Origin: Euglena gracilis
Taxonomy: Eukaryota > Euglenida > Euglenophyceae > Euglenales
Direction: 5' to 3'
NCBI GenBank assembly: GCA_039621445.1
Contig: CP154954.1
Coordinates: 6,335,425-6,399,424 of the forward strand
Length of the DNA: 64,000 nt
The notes under the pieces are model-generated. The model was not told where the DNA came from and made no database searches. It saw only the letters and a list, made by a program, of their open reading frames with translations. The position numbers were made by a program, and so were the translations under genes. Each line of letters opens with the position of its first letter. The first letter of the stretch is position 1. This document shows, one piece after another, positions 31,813 through 43,711 of the stretch.

Positions 31813-31931
31813 CCCCAAGCCCAATGAACACTAAGGTGACGATCTAGACGGTCCGAACGGGGGGTGTTCATTGGGCTTGGGGTACGGTTTCTGTGTAGAT
31901 AAGGTTTATGGTGACAATGTAGACGGTCCGA
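31813..31931. repeat. Inverted-repeat element with CCCCAAGCCCAATGAACAC arms
   Basis: The 19-bp arm at 31813-31831 is perfectly complementary to 31864-31882. A second half-copy follows: the GACGGTCCGAAC motif at 31847-31858 recurs at 31921-31932 with another GTTCATTGGGC at about 31941. A remnant, GATGTTCATTGGACAAG, occurs near 35020. Likely a small MITE family. Confidence 0.6.
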
Positions 31932-32563
31932 ACACCCCCTGTTCATTGGGCAAGGGTGTTCATTGGGCATGGGGGGGGGGGGAGGTAGGTAAATTTTGGT
32001 ATGAAAAATGCGAATAAGCGGTAACTGGCAGAACATAATTGCTTTGCATATTGTCATATTGTCTCATAATTAATAGAATGACCTTTGAACAAACACCATT
32101 AAATCAAATATCCCGCAACCAGGGCTTTTCTTAAAGACCCCTGAGGGGTCCTGGGGGCCGGCTGGAAAAAGGTGCTGGCTGGAAAAAGGTGTTTGCCGGA
32201 CCCCCCTCTGGGGAGTAGGGGGTTCAGGGGGGGGGGGGGGTCTGGCCAGCTGGACCCGGCGGATACCCCCAAAATGCTCCAAAAAAGCCCAAATCCAGCT
32301 GGGTTGGCATTTTTTTCAGCCAAAATTTGGTGCAGACCCAAAAACCACCCAACAATGCCATTTTTGGGCCATTTTCCCAAAATTTTCAGCGCTTTGTGCC
32401 AAAATCTCTTTCCATCCAGCACGGTTTCGCAAACTTCATTTCAGCAGACCCCCGGGGGGTCCACAGTCTGCAGCCCGGCTGAGAGGTGCTGGCCGAAAAA
32501 AAAATGCTGGCTGGCTGGACCAGCCCCGGGGTAGCCCCTGCCCCCAACTCACAACAAACACAC

Positions 32564-32648
32564 ATTTATTTGTCAGGTATGCCAACCGCGCCTTCTCCGT
32601 GGCAAAATGCTCATCCAAATCAAAGAGGTCCAATGCTGGCGGTGGCGG
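32564..32648 (-). CDS. IFT52: IFT52 exon
   Basis: Acceptor ATTGTGAG before 32648. Encodes PPPPALDLFDLDEHF and ATEKARLAYLTNK, the hallmark Pro-rich LDLFDLDE block of IFT52. It ends with one base (T) of a split Cys codon before GTGTGT. Confidence 0.95.
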
Positions 32649-33480
32649 CTCACAATGCCAAGGCTCTTCGTTAGAGTTCCCATTGGGAGCTTTTGGAATC
32701 AGATACAATTGCTTCTCTTTCGCCAATATAATCCAAACAAAAAAATATGGGAAATGAAAATTTTTGGGAACATTTTCAATGGAAATAAGATACAAAATGA
32801 TCAGTGCATCAACTGCCCAAAATTGGGAAATGCTTGATTGCTCAATTTCAGATAACACACTGTATCTGACCTGACCCAAGCTTACTTAAGGTGCTTGCAG
32901 ATAGGAGCTCTTTCTCAACCTGGCTTCTAAGGAAACACACACACCCACACACCACCAGGCTTCTTTTTACCAACCCTGGGGGGAGGGAGGGTGCCTTGTG
33001 CTATTGGGTGCCTGCCCATTGCAGGCACACCCGGGGGAGGGGTCGGACCCCGGTGCCTGCCAACCCAGGCAAATTGCAAACTTCTCTTGAAATTAGCCAT
33101 TTTCGGGCCCCTGGAGCCTTCGGCGCCGGTAGAGGGGCCGGTAGAGGGCCAAAACCCCAACCTCCCGGGGGGGGGGGTCGAACGTGCCCTACCCCCTGCC
33201 TGCCCATAATACCCCCCCAGGGGTACAATCTTTCTCAAAAAGAAGCCTACACACCACACATCCTGATTGTCATGATGAATACAAAACTTTGAACATGGGA
33301 TTGGTCATAAAAACGCAAATAATTTCGGGCCACAGAAATTTCCATTTCAGGCATTTTAAGGCATTTCAAGCGATTTAAATGATTTTTGGACCCCAAATCA
33401 TTTTAGGCTATTTTTGGGATGGGGGTTCTCAAACAAGGGAATGGGAGTAAGGGGAATTTTTTCACATTGAAAAGCCTTGC
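32649..33480 (-). other. IFT52: IFT52 intron, 832 bp, GC-AG type
   Basis: The donor reads CACCGC then GCAAGG; no GT at this point keeps the frame, while GCAAG is the usual core of rare GC-AG introns. The acceptor is GTGAG before CCGCC. The intron contains the C/G-run repeat CCCGGGGGGGGGG (33165-33180). Confidence 0.65.
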
Positions 33481-33534
33481 GCGGTGTGTGGGCGGAAACA
33501 CCGAAGGGTACAATGGCGGCAATGGGGTTTCAAA
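33481..33534 (-). CDS. IFT52: IFT52 exon
   Basis: Eighteen codons, FETPLPPLYPSVFPPTHR, matching the F-E-T-P-L-P-x-L-x-P-x-V-F-P-P stretch of the family. Acceptor is CTCTCCGTCAG. The exon end is placed at the GC donor; a GT donor is not available in frame. Confidence 0.88.
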
Positions 33535-35162
33535 CTGACGGAGAGGGAGACAAGAGGACCTGCAACCAACAAACCACCGCCTTAAATGTAAAACGTGTTG
33601 TTTTACACCCCCCTCCTCGAAGTCACTTGTGGTGCTGAGCCGGTTAGACATACAAAAAGAAACAGCAAACTTGGGTGGGCCAGGTTTTTTCCCCCCAACA
33701 TAAAGGCAGGGGGGTCCTTGAGCATATATAAAATAAATGTCAGCCAGGGGTTTTCTTGGGGGGGGGGCGAACATGCTGGCTGGAAAAAAATGTGCTGACT
33801 GGAAAGGGAAAAAAATACTGGCTGGATCCCCCCCCCCAGGGGGTGGGGGTTCCAAATTGGGAGAGGTCAAATTGGCTGCCAGGCTGGACCCGACTGCACC
33901 CAAATTGTGGCAGGAAATCAAATCCAGCTGGGCTGGAACTGAAATTCTCAGCTGAAACTTTGAGGATTTGAAAACCTTCAAACCCAGAAAACCTTCAAGA
34001 ACACCATTTTTCAGCCATTTTGACACCATTTTTTTTTGTAAATCTTTTTCCGGTTCTTTGTGTCAATGTCTTTTCTGCTCAGTGTGGCTGCGCTGGCCCA
34101 AACTTTATTTCAATGGACCCCCCCCCAGCCTGGCTTGGAGCTGCTGGCTGGACCCCTGGTCCAGCACATTCAATGAAAATCTCACAAGAAAAATGCCAAA
34201 AAATGGCCATATTTTGGCAAAAAAAAAGAGGCTGATATCAGGGGGGGGGGAATGGTTTCCGGCATCCTACTGGGGGGGGGGGGGGGAAATTGAAGCTAGA
34301 TAAAATTAGACCCGACAAAATTGGAAGCCGAAAAAATTGGTGCCAAACCTGAAAACGGCCCGGAAAAAATTGGCAGGTTTTGTGTGCAAGATGACTGGAA
34401 AAAGGGTGATTTTCAAATTTTGAGGCAGGATTTTCAAAAAAGGCCCGGAAAAATTTGGCAGGATTTCTGTACGCCAATTTTTTCCCAATCAATTTTTTCG
34501 GCATCCAATTCCCCCCCCCCCGGTAGGACAAGCAAAACCTCAAAAAATGAGTTTTCCGACCTTCTCAGGCCCTGCATAAGGGCGGGGGGGGGGGGGGGTT
34601 GGAGGCCCCCCAGTCCAGTCGTGGGGGGGGGGGAACGCCACCTGAACAGTGGCACGGTCTAGGTGACCGATTTTTGGTCCGCACGAAGCGCTGGACCGAA
34701 GTTTTGCCCTCACACTCGGCCAAAAATGCCCTTTCTTTTTGGGGACTTTCTTGGGCGAAATTTGTCAAGCATGCCCAAAATTTTTGGCACAAAGTGCCAG
34801 AGGGAAATTTTACCCTTTTTGGGGGCAGGGGGTCCGAACCTCCCCCGGGGCGGTCCGGACCACCTTGGCAGGTTGTGGTCTGGGCCCACCTCTTGTGGAG
34901 GGGGGAGGCGCCCCCCACCCCCGCACACTCCTTTTTCGAACCCCAAACCCTGCAGTGACACCCATCACTTTCAATCCTGGCCGGCCACCGAAAAACAAGT
35001 TATGGGAAATGCCAACCGGGGATGTTCATTGGACAAGAGAGTTCCAAACAGGTGAATTTCCACTTCCAATGAGATTGCGCAAAGGTGGACCAAGCAGGTG
35101 CTGTCAACTGTTGCCATCGACGTTCCTTCGAGCCAGTTATTTCATAGAGGGTCAGATCACAC
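33535..35162 (-). other. IFT52: IFT52 intron, 1628 bp
   Basis: GT-AG intron with copies of two dispersed families: the GCTGGCTGGAAAAA type (33770-33840) and the GTGACCGATTTTTGG type (34640-34700), plus many C or G runs of 8-14 bases. Confidence 0.85.
34560..34720. repeat. Dispersed G/C-run repeat, family B
   Basis: Contains CAGTGGCACGGTCTAGGTGA and GACCGATTTTTGGTCCG, matching 42686-42740 (CAGTGGCGCGGTCCGGGTGA), 42300-42350 and 45375-45420 in order and spacing, each with a GC-rich inverted pair (GGCCCGGC/GCCGGGCC) downstream. Confidence 0.65.
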
Positions 35163-35207
35163 CTGAGGGTGGATGAGCGACAGAGCCTCGTGCTTCACTC
35201 CAAGCTT
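35163..35207 (-). CDS. IFT52: IFT52 exon
   Basis: A 45-bp microexon: KLGVKHEALSLIHPQ, equivalent to the L-G-V-K-H-E-P-L-x-L-I-x-P-Q block conserved from algae to animals. Acceptor CTCTACAG, donor GTGTGA, both phase 0. Confidence 0.93.
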
Positions 35208-35814
35208 CTGTAGAGCAGAGGAGTGATAGAAAGCTTTTTTCACAGCCGATCCCCCCTGTATGGACACTGTGGCATGGTCTAAATGAGTATGGTTAAAAAA
35301 AAAGCGACGTCTTCCAAACTGCACGAGGTACTTCCGTCCAATCCATTTCGAAAAATAGTTTGCAAAAAGAGCCCAAAAATGTCCCCTCATTGGTTTCAAA
35401 AAGCTAAAACTTTCCCATTATTAAAAATACCATTTTTCAATTTTTTTTTCATATTTGAAAATTTTCCAATAAATTTCCACCTGTTTTTTCCCTCCGTATT
35501 TTTTGTCTCCCATGATTTTTGTTGACACTGTAAACCCCAGACACCCTCCTTCTGTTGGACGGCGACCGCTTCCCAACTGCCACCCAGGATGCACATGGTT
35601 TGCTTGGTCCGCCAAACTGTCTTTGACCAACTACAAGATTGTGGTTCCTGCCCGAGGGTCACGGAAAATGTCATTTGCCATAATTTGCGGCGGGCAATTT
35701 TGAGGTCGGTTTTTTGAGCAACATTTTCTCTGCCCACCAACTAATCCCCCCTTTTAAAAATACTCAACAGGACCAAGTTAGGCGGCGGCACTCACACTTG
35801 ACACATTGGTTTGT

Positions 35815-38800
35815 TCCTTTGTGCCTTTGCGCAAAGGTGCCTTGTTCCTGAAATCCCTAATACTGGGAACGCGACCCTAGTGGTTGGGATGTGGTCTGGT
35901 GACCGCAAGGGGGAAATATGAGGAATTAGAAAATTAGGGTACCCTGGAGCACGTCAGTGTGCGCCTACCACGTGTCTTTGGGAACCTTTCAAAAGATGCC
36001 TCATCAACTGGGGATGTTGTTAAAGAAAAAAAAACAGGGCAGATGACACCGAACCCAGCACAATGGCACTTTGACTTTAGAAAATTGGGGGTTCCTTTGC
36101 GCAATCGCACCAAGGAACCAGTGCACAACTGCACATAGAGACTGCTGGTGCAACTGCGGGAACGTTCCATTTGCACAACTGCTCAAACCGGACTGTTCCC
36201 ACAATCCTGGAAATGGTTCCTCTTTGAAAATGCGCAACAAGAAATGTTCCTTTGCGCAATTGCACAACGGAACATGTGAGCAATTGCGGAAATGGTCATT
36301 GCAGGCACGGGATTTGCTGCATTTGTGCTGCAAATAACACGGGAAATTGCTGTAATTAAAAAGCAGGTTAAGACACCTTGAGCGACCGAATTCGGACATT
36401 TTGGCACTTGACCCTTGTGACAAATCATTTCATGGCCCCTGCAACATCAAAATAACTGGCAAAACACGGTTTCATTCTTGAAAAAAATGCGTTCAAAGAT
36501 GACGCCGGTTCAACGATGACCTTTTTGTCAAAAAATTGAGGCGAAGTTCATTGCGTTCATCATTGATATGCTTGCTGACTAGAAACCTCCGCGTTCAGGG
36601 GTCATATGGGGCAACGTACATGCTTTCTTTGACCAGCTCAGACATGCTGTACAAACACCTCACCTTTGTGGACGGCTCTCTCGAGATTCCACTCCTTCCA
36701 GATCTCCTTTCGTCTCAGAAATCTCCACTTTCAAATCCTCAAAAAAAAAACCTTGCACCATTCGGTGAATTCAGCAATGTTCGTGGGAAGGGGCTCCGAC
36801 AAGACAAAGATACAGGAGGGGGGAGCACCACAATTTCACAATGTCTATTTTCAGGCCAAACAGACTGGCATAAGAGACTGCTGGTTGGTTTTGAAAGCGT
36901 TCCTTTGCGCAAATGCGCAAACAACAAAACATACTCCCTCTGCACATTTCCGCAAAAAACAAACATTGTTTTTTGTATCGTGTGGCTGTCACAGAACCTC
37001 AACGAAAGTGGGGTGGTTTCTGAACGAGGTCCCCAAAATAAAAAAATCCTAGACGGCCGGATTCGCACTTAAAGGTTTTTTTCTTTAAAATAAGCACATT
37101 TGTGCAAATTCACCATTTTTATGAAACACCCTGACACAAATAAAACAATTTATGAACTGCTGCAACCCGGTATTGGAGGGCTGCAACTGTAACTGGGCTG
37201 TAATGCCAGGTGGTTTGGTACACATGTTTCTCACCGAGTGACGCGAGGGGGCCGAGGATGAGATTGGTGCTCTCGGATGTCAAACAGGAGGGAAACACAC
37301 ACCCACTGTGACGACAATTGGCACTGATGCTGACGTGGTGCCTCAAACTGGCCAGGGTGCAGCCGCCCGTTAGGAACGAAAAGATATTACATAACATACT
37401 ACATGTGTTCCCCAGCCAAACACGCGCAACTGACCTGTGTTTGTGCGCGCATTTGCGCGCACAAACAAATTTTGTTTGTCGGCACGCACAACGCAAAATG
37501 TCGAAATTAAAATGACATGTCCTTGCGCGCAAATGCGCCCACAAATGAAACTTGTTTGTCCGCGCAAATGCGCGCACCAACCACATGGAGAAACTGGGAA
37601 ATAGATGGTGTGCACATGGGTATTTTTTTCCACAAAGATGATGTTTTTTTTCCCAGAAAATGGTATTTGTGTTGGTATTCACGTACCTCAAAAGGAAGGG
37701 CTTCCGATCAGGGAATTTCTGAAGTACCAGAGGGGAGGGAGGGTTCCAGGCTGAAAAAAGCTGATATCTGGATCCCCCCTCCCCATGGAGATGGGGATCC
37801 GGAGGGGTGGGTCCGGCACCCCCCCCCCAAAAGGCAAAAAGCCCAAATCCAGCTGGGTTCGATTTTTCAGCCTAATTTTTGAGGTGAAAAGGTAGGGTGA
37901 CCTCCCGCTCTCAGGACCAACTTTGACTGCCAAACAACAACCCCCTCCTCTGCACTTCAATGAGCCAAACAAACTAAGAGGATAATTCAACAGGAACATT
38001 ACATAAATCACAAAATGGATGCAATTGTGAGAGGAAAAAAGAGCATTTACTGTAGAAAGTACTGAAGGATCTCTGAAACAGAAGGCATTTGTTTTGAATG
38101 CTTTTCTGGGCCTTTCGTTTTTCAAATTTTCCCCCAAAAAAGCAAATTATGTGGGATCATGCGGGATGATGTAATCCGCATCCCCACCCCCCTGAATATG
38201 CAACAAGGCTCCTCAAAATACGCAATGCAAAAAATGCAAGTAAGTTAGTTCCTTTAGGAGCTCCCTGGCTGCTGGAGAGGACATAAAAAATTCGCCTGAC
38301 CCAAAATGCAACGCCAAAGGAAAATGTGCTGTAAACTTGCAAAATGAAATGGTTGGATCCATGCACCTCTGTAAAGACCCGGATGGTTGCTGGGCTAGGG
38401 CTAGAAATTTGGACTGGCTAGCCCACCTTCCCTCGGGGGGGGGGGGGCGAAATCGGACAATTGCCTAAAAAATGACCTGCAAATCACAGTTTTGAAAAAG
38501 AATGAGCATATGACAACCCCCCCCCCAATGCCCAAACCACCTTTCCATTTTTTTCACTTTTGCACTTTTTTCCAAGCATTTTTTCACAGTTTCTCAATCT
38601 TGCCAAAATTTGTTGCTTTTTTTGCAAGTCCGCCGCTGTTTTTCCCCCAGGCTATTCTTGATATGTATTTGAATGTTGGCAATTGGCAATGACCAAAAGT
38701 TTTCCTCAACAAAGAGCACAGCTTGGATCAAAAACTTGGTAAAATAGGGACAAGGAACTCATATGGATTTAGGCAGCAGTCTCGCATTTAAGTTTTTTTG

Positions 38801-38830
38801 GTGCTCTTTTGTGCATTTGCACAAAGGAAC
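35815..38830. repeat. Scattered palindromic TTTGCGCAA(A/T)TGCGC motifs
   Basis: GTTCCTTTGCGCAA-type sites near 36090, 36244 and 36898, TTTGCGCAAAGG near 35826, CGCATTTGCGCGCAC near 37447, GCGCGCAAATGCGC near 37524 and 37560, and GTGCATTTGCACAAAGGAAC near 38810. Most are followed or preceded by GGAAC/GTTCC. Possibly a short mobile motif or shared internal part of a repeat family. Confidence 0.5.
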
Positions 38831-38941
38831 AACCCTTTTGGGGGGGGTTAAAGCAGGGGGGATAAAACACAAAAAAAAATTGTGGTTTTAACCGTTTTTC
38901 GATTTTGGCGGCGCTCTAAAAACGAGCGCTCCCCCCCGGGT

Positions 38942-39035
38942 AGAGGTGGGCGATCCTTTACCTAACTGTTGCGAAGGGCGGCGGGCGGGCAGGCGCAATT
39001 TTGCCCGTGGCGGGTGTTCGTAAAACGCAGCAATA
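38942..39035 (-). repeat. Inverted partial unit at the left edge of the 217-bp array
   Basis: AGAGGTGGGCGATCCTTTAC through GCGAAGGGCGGCGGGCGGG to AACGCAGCA is the reverse complement of the array unit from TGCTGCG to CGACCTCT, with a few changes. The direct-orientation array starts immediately after, making a palindromic junction. Confidence 0.75.
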
Positions 39036-41320
39036 TATTACGTGCTATTTTGCGCCTCCCGGGCGGTAACTGCTGCGCTTTACGCACGCCCGCCGCGGGC
39101 AGAATTGCGACTATCCGCCCACCGCCGTTCGAAACAAGCAGGGAAAGGATCGCCGACCTCTAGCCGGGGCAGACCGCTCGTTTTTGGAGGGCCGCCGCAG
39201 CCGATTTTGGCCGAAAATGACCGAAAAATGACGTTATTCGGGGCGTCCGTTACTTACGTGCTATTTTGCGCCTCCCGGGCGGTAACTGCTGCGCTTTACG
39301 CACGCCCACCGCGGGCAAAATTGCGCCTATCCGCCCGCCGCCCTTCGCAACAATTAGGGAAAGGATCGCCGACCTCTGGCCAGGGCAGACCGCTCATTTT
39401 TGGAGGGCCGCCGCAGTCGATTTTGGCCGAAAATGACCGAAAAATGACGTTATTTGGGCCGTCCGTTACTTACGTGCTATTTTGCGCCTCCCGGGCGGTA
39501 ACCACTCCGCTTTACGCACGCCCGCCGCGGGCAAAATTGCGCCGATCCGCCCGCCGCCCTTCGCAACAATTAGGGAAAGGATCGCCGACCTCTAGCCGGG
39601 GCAGAGCGCTCGTTTTTGGAGGGCCGCCGCAGCCGATTTTGGCCGAAAATGACCGAAAAACTGACGTTATTTGGCGCGTCCGTTACTTACGTGCTATTTT
39701 GCGCCTCCCGAGCGGTAACTGCTGCGCTTTACGCACGCCCACCGCGGGCAAAATTGCGCCTGTCCGCCCGGCGCCCTTCGCAACAATTAGGGAAAGGATC
39801 GCCGACCTCTAGCCGGGGCAGACCGCTCGTTTTTGGAGGGCCGCCGCAGCCGATTTTGGCCGAAAATGACCGAAAAACTGACGTTATTTGGCGCGTCCGT
39901 TACTTACGTGCTATTTTGTGCCTCCCGGGCGGTAACTGCTGCGCTTTACGCACGCCCACCGCGGGCAAAATTGCGCCTATCCGCCCGCCGCCCTTCGCAA
40001 CAATTAGGGAAAGGATCGCCGACCTCTAGCCGGGGCAGACCGCTCATTTTTGGAGGGCCGCCGCAGCCGATTTTGGCCGAAAATGACCGAAAAACTGACG
40101 TTATTTGGCGCGTCCGTTACTTACGTGCTATTTTGCGCCTCCCGGGCGGTAACTGCTGCGCTTTACGCACGCCCACCGCGGGCAAAATTGCGCCTATCCG
40201 CCCGCCGCCCTTCGCAACAATTAGGGAAAGGATCGCCGACCTCTGGCCAGGGCAGACCGCTCATTTTTGGAGGGCCGCCGCAGTCGATTTTGGCCGAAAA
40301 TGACCGAAAAATGACGCTATTTGGGCCGTCCGTTACTTACGTGCTATTTTGCGCCTCCCGGGCGGTAACCACTCCGCTTTACGCACGCCCGCCGCGGGCA
40401 AAGTTGCGCCGATCCGCCCGCCGCCCTTCGCAACAATTAGGGAAAGGATCGCCGACCTCTAGCCGGGGCAGACCGCTCGTTTTTGGAGGGCCGCCGCAGC
40501 CGATTTTGGCCGAAAATGACCGAAAAACTGACGTTATTTGGCGCGTCCGTTACTTACGTGCTATTTTGCGCCTCCCGAGCGGTAACTGCTGCGCTTTACG
40601 CACGCCCACCGCGGGCAAAATTGCGCCTGTCCGCCCGGCGCCCTTCGCAACAATTAGGGAAAGGATCGCCGACCTCTAGCCGGGGCAGACCGCTCGTTTT
40701 TGGAGGGCCGCCGCAGCCGATTTTGGCCGAAAATGACCGAAAAACTGACGTTATTTGGCGCGTCCGTTACTTACGTGCTATTTTGTGCCTCCCGGGCGGT
40801 AACTGCTGCGCTTTACGCACGCCCACCGCGGGCAAAATTGCGCCTATCCGCCCGCCGCCCTTCGCAACAATTAGGGAAAGGATCGCCGACCTCTAGCCGG
40901 GGCAGACCGTTCATTTTTGGAGGGCCGCCGCAGCCGATTTTGGCCGAAAATGACCGAAAAACTGACGTTATTTGGCGCGTCCATTATTTACGTGCTATTT
41001 TGTGCCTCCCGGGCGATAACTGCTGCGCTTTACGCACGCCCACCGCGGGCAAAATTGCGCCGATCCGCCCGCCGCCCTTCGCAACAATTAGGGAAAGGAT
41101 CGCCGACCTCTAGCCGGGGCAGACCGCTCGTTTTTGGAGGGCCGCCGCAGCCGATTTTGGCCGAAAATGACCGAAAAATGGCGTTATTTCGGGCGTTCGT
41201 TACTTACGTGCTATTTTGCGCCTCCCGGGCGGAAAATTCTGCGCTTTACGCACGCCCGCCGCGGGCAAAGTTGCGCCTGTCCGCCTGCCGCCCTTCGCAA
41301 CAATTAGGGAAAGGATCGCG
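39036..41320 (+). repeat. 217-bp satellite, about 10.5 units, with a four-unit higher-order repeat
   Basis: Units of 216-217 bp containing TTACGTGCTATTTTGCGCCT and CGCAACAATTAGGGAAAGG. Variant units recur every 868 bp: the AACCACTCCGC variant at about 39500 and 40368, the CCTCCCGAGCGG variant at 39705 and 40573, and the TTTTGTGCCTCC variant at 39915 and 40783. The array ends at 41320 inside AAAGGATCGC. Confidence 0.95.
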
Positions 41321-41776
41321 GCAGAATTTGTGTTTTTATGTTCTTTTATTTTTTTTGCATTTTTTCCTTGGCGATTTTTGGATTTTTTTTTGCTGGGAGA
41401 TTTTTTTTGACTCCTCCTTTTGAAATTCCTCGTTTTGGTCCTAATTTTCCCTGAGACCTAAAATTTTGTCAATCTTTTTTGTCGTTTTTGCACTTTTTTT
41501 TGGTCAACAATATGCTCATTTTTGCAAAATGGAAAATTTTCCTGGAGGAGCTAAAAGCTTTCCTACCCCCCCCCCTTTGCCAACCGACCACCCCTAAACA
41601 ACGACCCCCCAGTCCGGGTCAGGGGGTTGCAGGTCAGGGGGAATGTATATGCAACATGCGGGTTTTTTGTGGTTTTTTGGGGTCGCGTTTTTTGAGGATG
41701 TGCTGGACAAAGAAAAGCATCCCAAAAAAGAGGTTTTTGAGACATTGACAACAAGCCAGACCCCCTCCAGCCACAC

Positions 41777-41977
41777 CTTGTACAGCTCCACCGCCTCCGG
41801 GATGAGGTTGGTGTCGAACTTGAACATCGTCAGGTCGAACATCGCGGTGAAGTCGCGGGGCAGCTCCTCCCGCTCCTCCACGCAGACCCGCAGTCGCTCC
41901 GCCAGCGCGTGGGTGTCGGGGAGGTAGTGGTAGTCGTTGATCTCGGGGTCCTCCGCGTCGATCTGGTTCAGCTTGAC
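41777..41977 (-). CDS. IFT52: IFT52 exon
   Basis: Largest exon, 67 codons, from VKLNQIDAEDPEINDYHYLP to FKFDTNLIPEAVELYK. Family landmarks are D-A-E-D-P-E-I, L-P-D-T-x-A-L-A-E-R and E-E-L-P-R-D-F. Acceptor CTCTCGCAG, donor GTGTGG. Sixty-six of 67 codons end in G or C, unlike the downstream exons. Confidence 0.96.
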
Positions 41978-42599
41978 CTGCGAGAGCACGCCCGACCAGG
42001 CTGAACCTTGACCGACCCCAGAGGGTAAGGGTCTCAGAGGGCCAGCCAGGATTCGACATAAAGGCTGGTGGGGGGTCAGATCCCTCCTCCTGTCCAGAAA
42101 GAGGGGGGGGCGACCTTAGCGACCCTAGGGTTGTATTGGGCCGACCCCAGGGTAGGCCCACTACCCCCCCCCAGGCCAGATCCGGGAACCGCTATAGGGT
42201 GCCTGTCCCTAGCAGGCACACCCCCGTGGAGTCCGGGGGTACCCAGAAAATTTTCATTGAAAATGACCTTTTCCGGGATGCCCCCTAAACTCTAAACAGG
42301 AGCACGGTCCAGGTGACCAATTTTCGTCACAGCGCAAAGCGCAAGGCCAAAAATCGACCCAAAATGCACTTTTTGGGCAAAATTTGTTAAAATTTTTTAA
42401 AAAAAATTGGTGCAAAGTGAAGCACCTGAAAGAAAATTATTACCTATTACCTGGGGGTCCCGGGTACCCCCAGGAAACGGTTTGGACCCCACTTGGCCAT
42501 GGGGGTGGTCTGCCCCGCCCCCGTCCAGGAGGGATGGGGGACACCTCCCTCCTCTTCCCAGCACACCTTCCGAACATCGATCCCTGGGGCCTGGTCAGA

Positions 42600-42745
42600 T
42601 TCGATATAAAGACAGGTGGGGGGTGGTCCGGACCTCCCCCCCTGCGGGCCAGGAGGGGGGGGTGGGGGGGACACCCCCCCACCTAAACAGTGGCGCGGTC
42701 CGGGTGACCGATTTTTGGCCCGGCACAAAGCGCCGGGCCAAAAAT
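42600..42745. repeat. Dispersed G/C-run repeat, family B
   Basis: TGCGGGCCAGGAGGGGGGG, then ACACCCCCCCACCTAAACAG and GTGACCGATTTTTGGCCCGG. The same order starts at 44690 (TGCGGGCCAGGAGG, ACACCCCCCACCTAAAC) and partly at 34560. Confidence 0.7.
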
Positions 42746-42977
42746 TTGACATCCAGCGACATCAAAGCGCAAGCAGCACATAAACAAAGGAAGCTGGCGA
42801 GACATCAGCTGCAAAAGAACAAGCAAATAAACTAGCAGTGCAGGGAGCCGAAAGAAAACATTTGGCTGTTGCAACAAAAAATACAAAAAACTCCGGCGCG
42901 AAGCGCCGGAGGAAAAAAATTGACCTTTCGGGGGGGGGGGGTCCCGGGCAAGCACCTCTGGTCAGCCATGCCCTTGG

Positions 42978-43030
42978 GCCCAGCATCGCCCAGCATCGCC
43001 CAGCATCGCCCAGCATCGCCCAGCATCGCC
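42978..43030. repeat. 10-bp minisatellite CAGCATCGCC
   Basis: Five head-to-tail copies; the same unit forms two more blocks at 44512-44560 and 44584-44640, some copies reading CTGCATCGCC. Confidence 0.95.
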
Positions 43031-43060
43031 TTTGGAGCCCTTGAAGGTGTACCTATAATG

Positions 43061-43575
43061 CCTGCTGCTTTTGCCGCTCTAGCCCACTTTTGGTTACTTT
43101 TAGCCATCTTTGGTTGCTTTTTGACCACTTTGACCACTTTTGACTGCTTTTTGCCCACATTGACCAACTTTGACTGCTTTTTGACCACTGTTACCCACAT
43201 TTGCTGCCTTTTGACCAATTTTGACTGCTTCTTGACCACTTTTGCTGCTCTTTGCCCATTTCCAACCACCTTTGCAGCTTTTTGATCACTTTTGCTGCTT
43301 TTTGACCACTTTTGGTCCCCTTTGCCTGCTTTTTGACCACTTTTGACAACTTTTGTTGCTTTTCGACCACTTTTGCCCACGTTTGCTACTTTTTGCCCAC
43401 TTTTGGCCATTATTGCTGCTTTTTGATCACTTTCACTTTTTTTTGCCCACTTTTGCTGCTTTTTGACCACTTTTGCCCACTTTTGCCCACTTTTTTACCA
43501 CTTTTGCTGCTTTCTGACCACTTTTACCCCACTTTTGCCTGCTTTTTGTCCACTTTTTGACCACTTTTGCTGCTT
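43061..43575. repeat. GCTTTTTGACCACTTTTG-type minisatellite
   Basis: About 25 imperfect units of 15-24 bp built from TTTGCTGCTTTTTGACCAC and TTTTGCCCACTTTTG. The reverse strand translates as Lys/Val/Gln repeats; no true gene is implied. Confidence 0.9.
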
Positions 43576-43711
43576 TATTTTGCCAAAGGATGTGGTGCAG
43601 GCCTGTGAGATGGCAACATCGAGTGCAAATTGCAAGCCCCTTGCCGGTCAGACAAACAAAATCCAAAACAGTCGTTGTGCTGGAGGGTGGAGGGTGGCAC
43701 CCCATCTTGTC

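Larger units (their letters stand above)
28676..32563 (-). other. IFT52: IFT52 intron, 3888 bp, repeat-rich
   Basis: Holds GT/GTGC microsatellites (29702-29914, 30510-30555, 31106-31146, 31509-31742), the hairpin pair at 31813-31882 and several copies of the dispersed GCTGGCTGGAAAAA-type repeat (29545, 31170, 31445, 32160, 32490). Long runs of C or G occur throughout. No other gene is seen. Confidence 0.85.
35208..41776 (-). other. IFT52: IFT52 intron, 6569 bp, with a 217-bp satellite
   Basis: Largest intron fully in the window. It contains clustered palindromic TTTGCGCAA motifs (35815-38830), a dispersed-repeat copy at 37745-37860 and the 217-bp satellite (38942-41320). Open frames such as 36536-37072 on the plus strand match nothing. 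Confidence 0.85.

Noticed and set aside
39042-41113. Repeated plus-strand frames of about 137-256 residues
   Set aside because: They are the 217-bp satellite read through; unit length is not a multiple of three and no start or domain is conserved.
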